Shown piece after piece: positions 18,010-25,500 of a stretch of DNA of 64,000 bases; position 1 is the first letter of the stretch; each line of letters starts with the position of its first letter. Below the pieces are notes generated by a model, which saw only the letters and a list, made by a program, of their open reading frames with translations, was not told the origin of the DNA and ran no database searches. The translations under genes were made by a program, and so were the position numbers. The DNA comes from Polyangiaceae bacterium (GTDB lineage: Bacteria; Myxococcota_A; Polyangia; Polyangiales; Polyangiaceae): assembly GCA_013361525.1 (NCBI GenBank), contig JABFXY010000013.1:1-64000 (forward strand), written 5' to 3'.

Positions 18010-18662
18010 GGGTCGGCCTGCACCTCGGCAAGGTCCTCGGCACCGTCGCGATCGTCCTCGCGTCGCGCACCGCGCTCGCAGACGACGCCGTCACCTACGC
18101 CGACGGATCATACGGGCGCATCGAGGGCGACCTCTTGTTCGTCGGCGAGATCGGCGCCGGCGTCGCGCTCGGCGGCCCGCAGCTCGAGACCCACCTGAGC
18201 CTTCTCTACCTGTCGACCGCCGGCGGGTACGCGCGCTACTCCGAGTCGTTCGAGAACGAAGACGCGCCTTACGCGCGCATGCTCTCGTTCGGCTTCGAGC
18301 TGCGCCCGCTGTTTCTCGGCCGCTACGCCCTCGATATGGAAAAGGGGCCCCCTCACCTGGACCTCTTCCTCGATTCGCTGACCCTCGTCGTCGGCGCCAC
18401 ATGGTCGAGCCCGCGCCGCGCCGAGTTCGATCCCGAGCCGGGCATCGAGCTCGGCCTCGGCATCGAGTTCCCCTTCCTTCCATCCGCGAGCGGCCCCTAC
18501 CTCGGCGTGCTCGGCCTCGCACGCTGGAACGCCGACGACATCGCGAACCGCGTCGACCGAGACTTCCTCGAGCGCGGTTCGACGCTCGTCTTCACGCTCG
18601 CCTGGCACCAGATCTTCGACGCGAACCTCGTCGACTTCCGGGATCCTCCGCCGCGTCCTTGA
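18006..18662 (+). CDS. Exported protein, possible small outer-membrane barrel
   Basis: GTG 18006 overlaps the stop of the HD gene by 4 bp, so its translation is probably coupled. The 218 residues start with a signal peptide (to about residue 25, ending 'ALADD'). The mature part is rich in alternating hydrophobic segments with frequent Gly and aromatic residues, such as 'GEIGAGVALGGPQLETHLSLLYL' in shortened form at both ends, consistent with amphipathic strands of a small beta-barrel. It ends in a Pro-rich tail rather than an aromatic residue, which is unusual for a barrel. I know no family name. It may be a lipid- or surface-associated protein. Confidence 0.65.
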   Translation: MRVGLHLGKVLGTVAIVLASRTALADDAVTYADGSYGRIEGDLLFVGEIGAGVALGGPQLETHLSLLYLSTAGGYARYSESFENEDAPYARMLSFGFELRPLFLGRYALDMEKGPPHLDLFLDSLTLVVGATWSSPRRAEFDPEPGIELGLGIEFPFLPSASGPYLGVLGLARWNADDIANRVDRDFLERGSTLVFTLAWHQIFDANLVDFRDPPPRP

Positions 18663-18677
18663 GCGAAAGCGAGAGAG

Positions 18678-18814
18678 AGGGGTCGCCAAGGGCGCCAAGG
18701 GCAGAAAGAGGAAGAAGAGCCAGAGGTTGAAGATCTTCGTTCGGCGAAGCCGAATTGATCACCCCTCTTCTTCCTCCTCTCCTCTTGGCGCCCTCGGCGA
18801 CCCCTCTGGCTCTT
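18678..18814. repeat. Long imperfect inverted repeat between convergent genes
   Basis: A left arm of about 42 nt (18678-18720) is nearly the reverse complement of 18765-18805, sharing AGGGGTCGCCAAGGGCGCC and AGGAAGAAGAG. A second short pair (GAAGAGCCAGAGG at 18713-18725, its complement at 18802-18814) overlaps it. The arms enclose about 44 nt and lie between the ends of the + strand exported-protein gene and the - strand ExbD gene. The structure could end transcription from both sides; it could also be a mobile or repetitive element. Confidence 0.65.
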
Positions 18815-18825
18815 CGAATCGCGCG

Positions 18826-19362
18826 TCAGCGCACGGCGAAGGTGCTCGTGAAGGCGGGGACCATCGCGACCTGGGCGCCGGTTCGCATCTCGCGCTTGGT
18901 CGAGGCAGCGGCGTCCATGACGTTGACGATCTCGGAGAAAGGCAGGTCGTTCGGCGTGTGGAGGACCAGGCGATCCGTCTCGCCGTCGTCCGGGTGGCGA
19001 TGCACGCCGCGGTTTGCGTACTCCTTCTGAATCGCTTCGCGGAGCGCGATGAGCTGCTTGTCGCCCGCGGCACGCGCCACCGTCGTCTCACTCTCGACGA
19101 CGCTGCCGGACCGCCACGCGAGCGTGAAGCTCTCGCTCGAGACGTGCACGTGAAGCGTGCGCTCGGGCGGCGGAGGATTCGGGCCGGGATCGCCCGGCAC
19201 CTCGGCGTTCGCGTTGATGCGCGAGTTCGTCGTCCACACCGCCGTGATCAGCAGAAACGCGAGCGTCACGAACAACAGATCGATGAACGGCACGAGGTTG
19301 ATGTCCGCGCTCACCGCTCGCTTGCCGCGACCACCGCCTTCGCCGACGTCCACACCAGCCAT
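18826..19362 (-). CDS. exbD: ExbD/TolR-family proton-channel subunit (paralogue 1)
   Basis: This is a biopolymer-transport component of 178 residues, with one membrane span near residues 24-46 holding the essential aspartate Asp28 in 'VPFIDLLFVTLAFLLITAVW', followed by a periplasmic domain. Its N-terminus 'MAGVDVGEGGGRGKR' and its span are nearly the same as in the exbD gene at 21302-21853, so the two arose by duplication. It is the last gene of a - strand group with one TolQ-type gene and two other exbD genes. It would act with a TolQ/ExbB channel to turn proton flow into motion or force. Confidence 0.9.
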   Translation of the reverse strand: MAGVDVGEGGGRGKRAVSADINLVPFIDLLFVTLAFLLITAVWTTNSRINANAEVPGDPGPNPPPPERTLHVHVSSESFTLAWRSGSVVESETTVARAAGDKQLIALREAIQKEYANRGVHRHPDDGETDRLVLHTPNDLPFSEIVNVMDAAASTKREMRTGAQVAMVPAFTSTFAVR

Positions 19363-19450
19363 CGGTCACCTCCAGTTGGCGTCGCGCGGCATGTTCCGCG
19401 CGGCGCTTGAGGAGGGACAGCGATGTCAGAACCGAGTTCCGATCCGACGA

Positions 19451-20560
19451 TCAGAAGCCCGCGGCGCGTTTGACCTCGTCGGCGAGCGCACACGCTTGCG
19501 CTTGTCGTTGGATCGCGGCGGCCACGCCCGTGTCGCCCGTCGGACGGCGGCCGGACATGCCTTGCAGCTCGACCTTCGGATCGCGCGTGAGACGGAACAA
19601 CATCTTGCCGTCGGACAGTCGGTAGAGCGCCACGCGCGACGGATAGGTCTGTCCCGCGGCGGCCTCGACATCTTCCGGCGCGGGGCCTGCGTCACCTTCG
19701 GTCTTCGGCGGCGGAGGCGGCGCGGGCCGCTCGTCCACCACGAGGAGAAAGAACTTCGCCTTCGCGAGGAGATCGATCGCGATCGGGAAGTCGAGGCGCT
19801 TCGCGTCTTCGAATGCGAGGTCGAGCGCGCGAAGGTCGAGGTTGTTCTGCGCCGCGCGAATGTCGGCCTCGAACTCGGGCGACAAGACGTTGAAGGCCTT
19901 GTACGCGAGTCGAAGGTTGTAGGGCTGACCGGGCTTCGCGCAGCGCGCGTACTCGTTGCAGATCTGACCGAGCTCACAATCCGCGGACTGTTTGCACTCC
20001 GAGCCGAGCATCGGCGGATCGGCTTTGTTGTGCATGAGGCACGCGGTGAAGCCGTCGCGGAGCGAGCCCATCGCGGCGTCACGCACGCCGCTCGCGTCCT
20101 TCGCTTGGTCCTTTCGAACGCGCAGATAGATCCCCGGCATCTGACGGAAGTCGAACGACGCGAGCTCTTCCTTCTCGACGAGATCCACTTCGGGCGCACC
20201 CGCGAGGTCGATGGTCCACTTCTCCACGTTCTCGCGGACGCCCGACCACTGGTCGCCGAACAACGCAATCGCCTCGCGCTGCTTCGTGAGGAGCTTTTGG
20301 CGCGACGACTCGTTCCGATTCGACTCCCACCGGAAATAGAAAATCAACGCCACGGCCATCGTCATCGTGAACCAGATGATGACCTTCAGCGGAGGACGCT
20401 TGATTCGGTTGCGCTCCGCGCGGGAGTTCTCGACGGCGCTCAGCCCGCGCGAGGTCTGCTCGGGCGCTTCACGACGGATAGGCGGACGAAAGCCACCTGC
20501 CAAATTGGTCGGCTGCTGCACTGGTTTCTCTTCGCGATCAGGGGGCGACGCCTCGGCCAC
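19451..20560 (-). CDS. Single-span protein with Cys-rich motif in Exb cluster
   Basis: About 369 residues from GTG 20560 (a TTG at 20602 would add 14). The N-terminal 50 residues are polar. One hydrophobic span ('KVIIWFTMTMAVALIFYF', about 60-78) anchors a large periplasmic part. A Cys-rich segment reads 'CKQSADCELGQICNEYARC', a pattern common in myxobacterial surface proteins, and a Pro-rich run PAPPPPP follows later. It sits between exbD genes in the same orientation, so it may be a partner of the motor, for example a TolA/TonB-like coupling element. TolA- and TonB-specific motifs are absent. A hairpin with a T-rich tail precedes it and may reduce read-through from upstream. Confidence 0.7.
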   Translation of the reverse strand: MAEASPPDREEKPVQQPTNLAGGFRPPIRREAPEQTSRGLSAVENSRAERNRIKRPPLKVIIWFTMTMAVALIFYFRWESNRNESSRQKLLTKQREAIALFGDQWSGVRENVEKWTIDLAGAPEVDLVEKEELASFDFRQMPGIYLRVRKDQAKDASGVRDAAMGSLRDGFTACLMHNKADPPMLGSECKQSADCELGQICNEYARCAKPGQPYNLRLAYKAFNVLSPEFEADIRAAQNNLDLRALDLAFEDAKRLDFPIAIDLLAKAKFFLLVVDERPAPPPPPKTEGDAGPAPEDVEAAAGQTYPSRVALYRLSDGKMLFRLTRDPKVELQGMSGRRPTGDTGVAAAIQRQAQACALADEVKRAAGF

Positions 20561-20636
20561 GGTTCGACAATACTTCCTTCGTTGAGATAGCTCCGCAAAC
20601 AAGAAGTTCTCTCGGACGGAGCAACAAAAGACGAAC

Positions 20637-20661
20637 GCCGCGCAACCCGGAGGAGCGCGGC
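20637..20661 (-). terminator. GC stem with T-rich tail after exbD (20694)
   Basis: On the - strand, GCCGCGC (20661-20655) and GCGCGGC (20643-20637) form a 7-bp stem, followed by GTTCGTCTTTTGTTG. A weaker 6-bp stem (CTTGCC/GGCAAG) lies just before it. This may end or attenuate transcription between the exbD gene at 20694 and the single-span protein gene. Confidence 0.45.
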
Positions 20662-20693
20662 GCTTGCCAGAACCGGCAAGGGTCCGAAGCGGA

Positions 20694-21263
20694 CTACTTG
20701 CCCTTCGTGACCATGAAGCTCACGTTCGGATAGCCGGCATACGCGGCCGTCTGAAACACGCTCTTCACGACGACGGCTTTCGTCTCTTGATCGATCTGGA
20801 GGATGACGACACCAGGGAACGGCTTGTTCGGCTGGAGGGTCTTCCAGTTTTCACGGCGAGTCTTCAACGCGGCGAAGAGCTCGTCGATACGACCGAGACG
20901 GTCCTCGACCGACTTCGCCGAACCGGCATATTGCCCGTCGACGAAGACCTGATTGCCGTCGAGAGAGACGATCGGGGCATCGATCACGTCCTCTGCGTTT
21001 TCCGCGGTGGGGAGCGTGATCTCCTTCGGGACGCTGATCTGACCGGACGCGTTGAACGTGGTCAGAAGGAAGATGACCGTCACGAGGAGGAAGTCGATGT
21101 ACGCGGTGAGGTTCAGGTTCGCGTTCGGCGAACGCGCCCCCATGCCGTGCACCTTCCGCCACACGAACCGGAGCGGAATCTTGTGCATCAGCCGGCGACC
21201 CGGCTTGTGAATCACGTGCGCGTGCGGGTTATGCTCGCGGTTGTTTTGATAACGGTCGGCCAT
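20694..21263 (-). CDS. exbD: ExbD/TolR-family proton-channel subunit (long N-terminus)
   Basis: The 189-residue protein carries the TolR-type span 'NLTAYIDFLLVTVIFLLTTF' with Asp57. It has an unusual 45-residue basic N-terminal extension rich in His/Arg ('HNPHAHVIHKPGRR') before the span, which in this orientation lies in the cytoplasm. The C-terminal periplasmic domain has the usual alternation of hydrophobic strands. It is less like the two duplicated exbD genes (18826, 21302) than they are to each other, so the cluster probably holds different subunit types. The neighbours are same-strand exb genes. Confidence 0.88.
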   Translation of the reverse strand: MADRYQNNREHNPHAHVIHKPGRRLMHKIPLRFVWRKVHGMGARSPNANLNLTAYIDFLLVTVIFLLTTFNASGQISVPKEITLPTAENAEDVIDAPIVSLDGNQVFVDGQYAGSAKSVEDRLGRIDELFAALKTRRENWKTLQPNKPFPGVVILQIDQETKAVVVKSVFQTAAYAGYPNVSFMVTKGK

Positions 21264-21301
21264 TGTCAGTTCTCACCGAAGGTGGGTCAGAGAAAAAACG
21301 C

Positions 21302-21853
21302 TCACCGAATCGAGAACGTCATGTTGAAAACCGGGACCTTCGCGACGTCGTTGTCGATCTTCATCTCACGCTTGGGCGTGTAGAGAGCATCGAGCACCGC
21401 AACGATCTCCTTGAACGGCATGTTGTCGCGCGCGTGGAGGACGGCCTGGTCCACGGTCTGGTCATCCACGTTCTTGTGGCTGCCGTGCGTGTTCCACTCC
21501 TCCTCGAACTTCTTCGCCAGATCCGGATAGCTGGGCTTCTCCTGGTTCTGGGTCGGGCGCGGGACCTTCACCTCGGATGCGACGACCGAGCCTTGTCGCC
21601 AGGTGAGAACGAACTCTTCCGCCTCGATGTTCACGTTCAACACCTTCTCGGGTGTCTTCGGCGTGATCTCCTTCGTCGGATCAGGCGGACCGGGGATCTG
21701 CGCGTTCGCGTTGATACGCGAGTTCGTGACCCACACCGCCGTGATCAAGAGGAAGGCAACCGTGACCATCAGCAGGTCGATGAACGGAATCATATTGATA
21801 TCCGCGTTCGTCGACCGCTTGCCTTTCCCATCGCCTACATCTACGCCACCCAT
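21302..21853 (-). CDS. exbD: ExbD/TolR-family proton-channel subunit (paralogue 2)
   Basis: 183 residues. The span 'MIPFIDLLMVTVAFLLITAVW' holds Asp26, and 'TNSRINANAQIPG' follows, nearly matching the paralogue at 18826. A periplasmic domain of about 130 residues follows, with variable Pro/Lys/Glu segments. Because the paralogues differ mainly in the periplasmic part, they may bind different partners. It lies downstream of the TolQ-type gene at 22113, separated by a long hairpin. Confidence 0.9.
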   Translation of the reverse strand: MGGVDVGDGKGKRSTNADINMIPFIDLLMVTVAFLLITAVWVTNSRINANAQIPGPPDPTKEITPKTPEKVLNVNIEAEEFVLTWRQGSVVASEVKVPRPTQNQEKPSYPDLAKKFEEEWNTHGSHKNVDDQTVDQAVLHARDNMPFKEIVAVLDALYTPKREMKIDNDVAKVPVFNMTFSIR

Positions 21854-22035
21854 GGGCTGCTCCTGCTCGCGCGTGCGTCACACGCGCCGACTACAACTAG
21901 AACTTACGTTGGGGACGGCCCCGCTCAGGTCGCTTGTCCCGCGTTGCCAGGTGAAAGCCCGAGGGCCCACCAGAAAACGAAGGTTGGACAGCCGGCGCGA
22001 GCAAGGGTTCCGCGGGTTCGTTCAATCGCGCGGGG

Positions 22036-22086
22036 AAGGCGTTTCGGCGTCCGCGAACCTTGGCGGACCGGACGACGAAACGCCTT
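22036..22086 (-). promoter_or_regulatory. Large hairpin between tolQ-type and exbD genes
   Basis: AAGGCGTTTCG (22036-22046) is exactly complementary to CGAAACGCCTT (22076-22086), and inside it GTCCGC (22049-22054) pairs with GCGGAC (22063-22068). It lies 27 nt beyond the stop of the TolQ-type gene and 183 nt before the next exbD start, and no T-run follows on the - strand. It is more like a processing or mRNA-stabilising hairpin, or a partial attenuator, than a simple Rho-independent terminator. The rest of the 259-nt gap shows nothing else. Confidence 0.65.
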
Positions 22087-22112
22087 GCGCGGCGGCGACC
22101 CCGCGGACCTTG

Positions 22113-22760
22113 CTAGGCCTCTTTGACGGCGTTGACGTTGACCTTCTGGCGGTTCGCGACGACGAGGTTCAGCACGCGAACCGAGGCCTCGTTGATGTCG
22201 TCCTCGAGGTGCTGCGTCTGGCCGTTGAGAAGCGCGTAGCCGATCAGACCGAAGACGGCGACCGCGAGACCGAACGCCGTGCAGTGCATCGCTTCCGAGA
22301 TGCCTTGCGCGAGGATCGTCGCCTTCTGGCTCGCTTCGATCGTCTTACCGGAGACGGAGCCGAAGGACTTGATGAGACCCATGACCGTCCCGAAGAGCGC
22401 CGCGAGCATCGCGATGTTCGACAGGAGGGCGAGGTACGGCGTGCGTGCCGCGATCTTCGGGATCTCGTGCAGCGCGGCCTCGTCCATCGCAGCCTGCACC
22501 TCTTCGTCCGGACGGTTCACCTTCACGAGGCCGGACTGCACGATGCGGGCGAGCGGAACGTTCGCCGCGGAGCACATTTTAACGGCCTTCGGAATATCTC
22601 CGGCGAGGATGCACTTCTGCATCGTCGCGAGGAACACGTCTTTGTTTATGGACGCGCTGTAGAGGTAGATCGCCCGCTCGATGATAATGCCCAGGATGAA
22701 CACCGAGCAGATCGCGATGGGGATCATGCCCCAGCCGCCCTCTTTAAAAAACTCCCACAT
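22113..22760 (-). CDS. exbB: TolQ/ExbB/MotA-family proton-channel subunit
   Basis: This is the pentameric channel partner of TolR/ExbD proteins. The 215 residues have the family order: a first membrane span ('MIPIAICSVFILGIIIERAIYLY'-type, around residues 12-34), a cytoplasmic domain, and two closely spaced spans near 110-135 and 150-178. The conserved cores 'ALFGTVMGLIKSFG' and 'GISEAMHCTAFGLAVAVFGLIGY' include the TolQ threonine motif. A GGAGGAAAC ribosome site stands before the ATG. It heads a - strand operon with three exbD genes and a single-span protein. Confidence 0.92.
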   Translation of the reverse strand: MWEFFKEGGWGMIPIAICSVFILGIIIERAIYLYSASINKDVFLATMQKCILAGDIPKAVKMCSAANVPLARIVQSGLVKVNRPDEEVQAAMDEAALHEIPKIAARTPYLALLSNIAMLAALFGTVMGLIKSFGSVSGKTIEASQKATILAQGISEAMHCTAFGLAVAVFGLIGYALLNGQTQHLEDDINEASVRVLNLVVANRQKVNVNAVKEA

Positions 22761-22820
22761 TGTTTCCTCCGCCTGCGCACATCAGGTTCGCCGCGTGAAC
22801 CCGACTCTTCTAATGGCGCT

Positions 22821-22875
22821 CGAGGCAGGCCTCGAACGCTGACTTGCAAACTCGTGCGTGATGTCAGTCACGCAC
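22821..22875. promoter_or_regulatory. Two perfect palindromes upstream of - strand exbB
   Basis: CGAGGC-AG-GCCTCG (22821-22834) and GTGCGTGA-TGTCAG-TCACGCAC (22854-22875) are perfect inverted repeats 61 and 94 bp upstream of the - strand exbB start. Their position in a divergent control region suggests operators. The remaining sequence of the 625-bp gap holds no gene. Confidence 0.55.
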
Positions 22876-23188
22876 TACAGAACCGCATCTTTCGCATGGG
22901 GTGAGCCCACGCGCCATCAAAGTATCGGAGCTCCGCGATCGAGACCTTGCACTAAGCGTTCGCAAAGCTCTCAAGTCTTTTTCTTCTAGCCTTCGGCGTC
23001 GTCGCTCGGCTGTTGCTACACACGCACGTCACGCTCATCACGTCGAAAAGCGTCCGCATCTTCGCGACTGTTACCCGGCACCGTCAACAAAGATTTGGTT
23101 TCGGTAAGCACATCTCGAAGCAGTTACTGTGCCGGTCGAAGTTTCTAGGCTGGGTGGTGTCGCGACCAGCCACGCCCGGACCGACGAG

Positions 23189-23246
23189 GTCGGAATCACT
23201 CCGACAGCTCGGCAGCTTGCGCAAGCTTCGCGGCGACCGGTATAGT
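23189..23246 (+). promoter_or_regulatory. Operator-like palindrome and putative promoter of + strand exb operon
   Basis: A GTCGGA-N5-TCCGAC palindrome (23189-23205) lies 11 bp before a possible sigma70-type promoter: TTGCGC at 23217-23222, an 18-bp spacer, and TATAGT at 23241-23246. The start codon is about 140 bp further on at 23386. The promoter is inferred from the two hexamers only. Confidence 0.4.
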
Positions 23247-23385
23247 CCGCGAGGTCAATTGCCTGGTCCGCGCTGAGCGAGCTAGGCGTTCTTAATGGCG
23301 CGCAAGGGATTGCGAGCCGTGACCGCAAGCGCTGCGACGAGCCTGGTGGCAGGGCCGTCGGCTGGCGGGAAGAAAGGATCCTCGG

Positions 23386-24069
23386 ATGCGTCACCTGGTG
23401 ATGTTGGCGGCAGAGGGCGGTAGCAAGGGCGGCGCAAGTCTCGTCGACGCCATCAAACACAACCCGACCTTCCTCATCGTCAACCTCTTCGTCTCGGCCG
23501 TCGTCGTGACGATCATCGTTGAGCGAGCGGCTTTCCAGATCCGGCGTTACAGCGTCAACGCGAAGGAATTCTTCGGGCAGGTGAAGAAGCTTGTCGTCGC
23601 CGGCAACATCGACCGCGCGATCAAGCTGTGCGAAGCGAGTGACTATCCGGTGCTGCAGCTCGTGAAGTCCGGTCTCACGCACGCGAACAAAGGCGCGGAC
23701 GAGATCGACGCGGCGCTCAGCGAGAAGCTCGCGGAGATCAAGCCCCAGGTCGAGAAGCGAATCGGCGCGCTCTGGTCGCTCGCCAACATCGCGACCCTCG
23801 TCGGCCTCGTCGGCACGGTCTTCGGTCTCATCAGCACGTTCGGCGCCATCGCCGCCGAAGGCCTCCCGCCGTCGGAGAAGCAGCGCTTGCTCTCCAACGG
23901 TATCGCCGAAGCCATGTACAACACGGCGTTCGGTCTCGTCATCGCCGTCATCTGCATGATCGCGCACGTCATTCTGCACACGCGGTCGAAGGCGATTCAG
24001 CACGAGCTCGAGGCGATCACGGAGCGGGTCTTCAACCTGCTGACGATCAGCACCAAGGGCGCGTACTGA
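23386..24069 (+). CDS. exbB: TolQ/ExbB/MotA-family proton-channel subunit (AglR-like position)
   Basis: 227 residues with an AAGAAAGGA ribosome site before ATG 23386. The first span lies near residues 28-46 ('FLIVNLFVSAVVVTIIVERA'), and two further spans near 130-155 and 178-203 hold 'VGLVGTVFGLISTFGAI' and 'GIAEAMYNTAFGLVIAVICM'. A polar N-terminus precedes them. It is followed by two TolR-type genes, the arrangement of the myxobacterial AglRQS gliding motors (one TolQ-like, two TolR-like). The cargo or partner of this motor is not encoded nearby. Confidence 0.9.
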   Translation: MRHLVMLAAEGGSKGGASLVDAIKHNPTFLIVNLFVSAVVVTIIVERAAFQIRRYSVNAKEFFGQVKKLVVAGNIDRAIKLCEASDYPVLQLVKSGLTHANKGADEIDAALSEKLAEIKPQVEKRIGALWSLANIATLVGLVGTVFGLISTFGAIAAEGLPPSEKQRLLSNGIAEAMYNTAFGLVIAVICMIAHVILHTRSKAIQHELEAITERVFNLLTISTKGAY

Positions 24070-24082
24070 GGTCGAGCGGTCC

Positions 24083-24730
24083 ATGACGATTCCGGCAACG
24101 GAGGCGGGCGGTGGAGGGCGTGGCGGGCGACCGCCTACGAACGACGCTCCGCTCAGCCCCGCGCAGCGATCGAAGATCCGTCGCCTCGCTCAACCGAGAG
24201 AGGCGGAGCCCGGTGACGAGGCTGGGGAGCTCAACATCATCCCCTACCTCGACATCATCACGAACGTGCTCGTGTTCGTGCTCGCGAGCGTCACGGTGAC
24301 GTTCCTCACGCAGCTCAACACCACGCCGCCGTCGTCGGGTGGCAAAGGCGTGAAGAACGCGATCGACACCGAGGCGTTGAACCTCGCAGCGATCATCGTG
24401 GACGAAGGTGTCTCCTTCAAGACGAGCTTCGGCAACATCGCGCCGGGCTGCGGCGACGAGGGCGGACAGGTCCGCATCGGCAAGGGGATCACCATCCCCA
24501 ACAGGGGCGGAAAGTTCGAGTACGACCTCGAGGGCATCAAGCGCTGCGCGCGAGCTTTGAAGACCATCGAAGACGGTAAGTTCGAGGCCGAGACGCAGGT
24601 CGCCGTCACCGCATCCCGCAACATCGAGTACCGCTACCTGATTCAGGTGCTCGACGCGTTGCGGAGCGACAAGGACGGGGATCGCACCATCGATCTCTTC
24701 CCCGAGTTCCAACTGGCCGTCTCGAAATGA
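24083..24730 (+). CDS. exbD: TolR/ExbD-family subunit (AglQ/S-like)
   Basis: 215 residues, 13 bp after the TolQ-type gene. A Gly/Pro-rich, then Arg/Glu-rich N-terminus of about 48 residues precedes the span 'ELNIIPYLDIITNVLVFVLA' with Asp57. The periplasmic domain has three cysteines ('APGCGDEGG' and 'IKRCARALK' among them), unlike the - strand paralogues. TolR-type proteins usually bind peptidoglycan or a partner through the periplasmic domain. It is part of a three-gene operon. Confidence 0.88.
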   Translation: MTIPATEAGGGGRGGRPPTNDAPLSPAQRSKIRRLAQPREAEPGDEAGELNIIPYLDIITNVLVFVLASVTVTFLTQLNTTPPSSGGKGVKNAIDTEALNLAAIIVDEGVSFKTSFGNIAPGCGDEGGQVRIGKGITIPNRGGKFEYDLEGIKRCARALKTIEDGKFEAETQVAVTASRNIEYRYLIQVLDALRSDKDGDRTIDLFPEFQLAVSK

Positions 24731-24740
24731 GCGAACGCGC

Positions 24741-25400
24741 ATGAAGGAACCTTTGCCCCCCAGCTCCAGCTCGTCGGCACCGGGCCCCTCCCCTTCGGGC
24801 GCGCCGCGCGCGCACAAGCCGCAGGCGAGCGTCGTCCGCTTCAAGGCGGCGTTGCGCAAGGCCCGGCAGCGCAATCAAAAAGAGCCGGATATCGATTTTC
24901 TCAACATCACCGCGATGCTCGACCTGATGACGATCATCCTCGTCTTCGTGTTGAAGAGCCTCTCGGCGAGCACCACCAACATCACGCAGAACGAAGATCT
25001 GCAGCTCCCCGTCTCGATCATGACGGCCGAGCCCGGCGAAGACGGCGTCGTGATCCGCATCTCGAAGACGCAGATCACCGTCGCGGATCAGACCGATCCG
25101 GTCGTCAGCTACGCCGACGTGAAGCAGCTCGGGCAAACGGGCGTCGACGCTCGCCACAAGCGTAACGGCCCCAACGATCTCTACATCCAGCCGCTCGCGA
25201 ACGTGCTTTCGGAGTACCGCAAGAACGACAAGCGCATCCGCGAAGCGATGGGTAAGGACGCGTCGACGTCGGACGCGATCATTATCGCCGACGAGAGCAC
25301 GCCGTACCGCCTCTTGTTCGAGGTGTTGTACACCGCGGGCCAGAGCGAGTTCGGCCGCTATCACCTGCTCTTGAGGACCAGCACCGACAAGAGCGGTTGA
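24741..25400 (+). CDS. exbD: TolR/ExbD-family subunit with charged N-terminus (AglQ/S-like)
   Basis: 219 residues, 10 bp after the previous exbD gene. A Pro/Ser-rich N-terminus and a Lys/Arg-rich stretch (about 30-50) lead into the span 'ITAMLDLMTIILVFVLKSL', which keeps the proton-path aspartate Asp61. The periplasmic domain is longer than in TolR. Two different TolR-type partners with one TolQ match the AglQ/AglS plan. A classic terminator follows the stop. Confidence 0.88.
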   Translation: MKEPLPPSSSSSAPGPSPSGAPRAHKPQASVVRFKAALRKARQRNQKEPDIDFLNITAMLDLMTIILVFVLKSLSASTTNITQNEDLQLPVSIMTAEPGEDGVVIRISKTQITVADQTDPVVSYADVKQLGQTGVDARHKRNGPNDLYIQPLANVLSEYRKNDKRIREAMGKDASTSDAIIIADESTPYRLLFEVLYTAGQSEFGRYHLLLRTSTDKSG

Positions 25401-25424
25401 CGCGACCGCGCCGAGGAAACGCGA

Positions 25425-25457
25425 AAGCGGCGACCCGAGAGGTCGCCGCTTCCGTTT
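25425..25457. terminator. Rho-independent terminator after + strand exb operon
   Basis: AAGCGGCGACC (25425-25435) and GGTCGCCGCTT (25441-25451) form a perfect 11-bp stem with a 5-nt loop, followed by CCGTTTT. It lies between the convergent exbD gene and the lipoprotein gene at 25501 and could end both. Confidence 0.85.
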
Positions 25458-25500
25458 TGTATCGGGGCGGGCGCTCGCGTCGCGCGCGCCCGCGACGACG

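Noticed and set aside
18826..25400. Flagellar MotA/MotB stator genes
   Set aside because: The TolR-type proteins lack the OmpA-like peptidoglycan-binding domain of MotB, and no flagellar gene is near.
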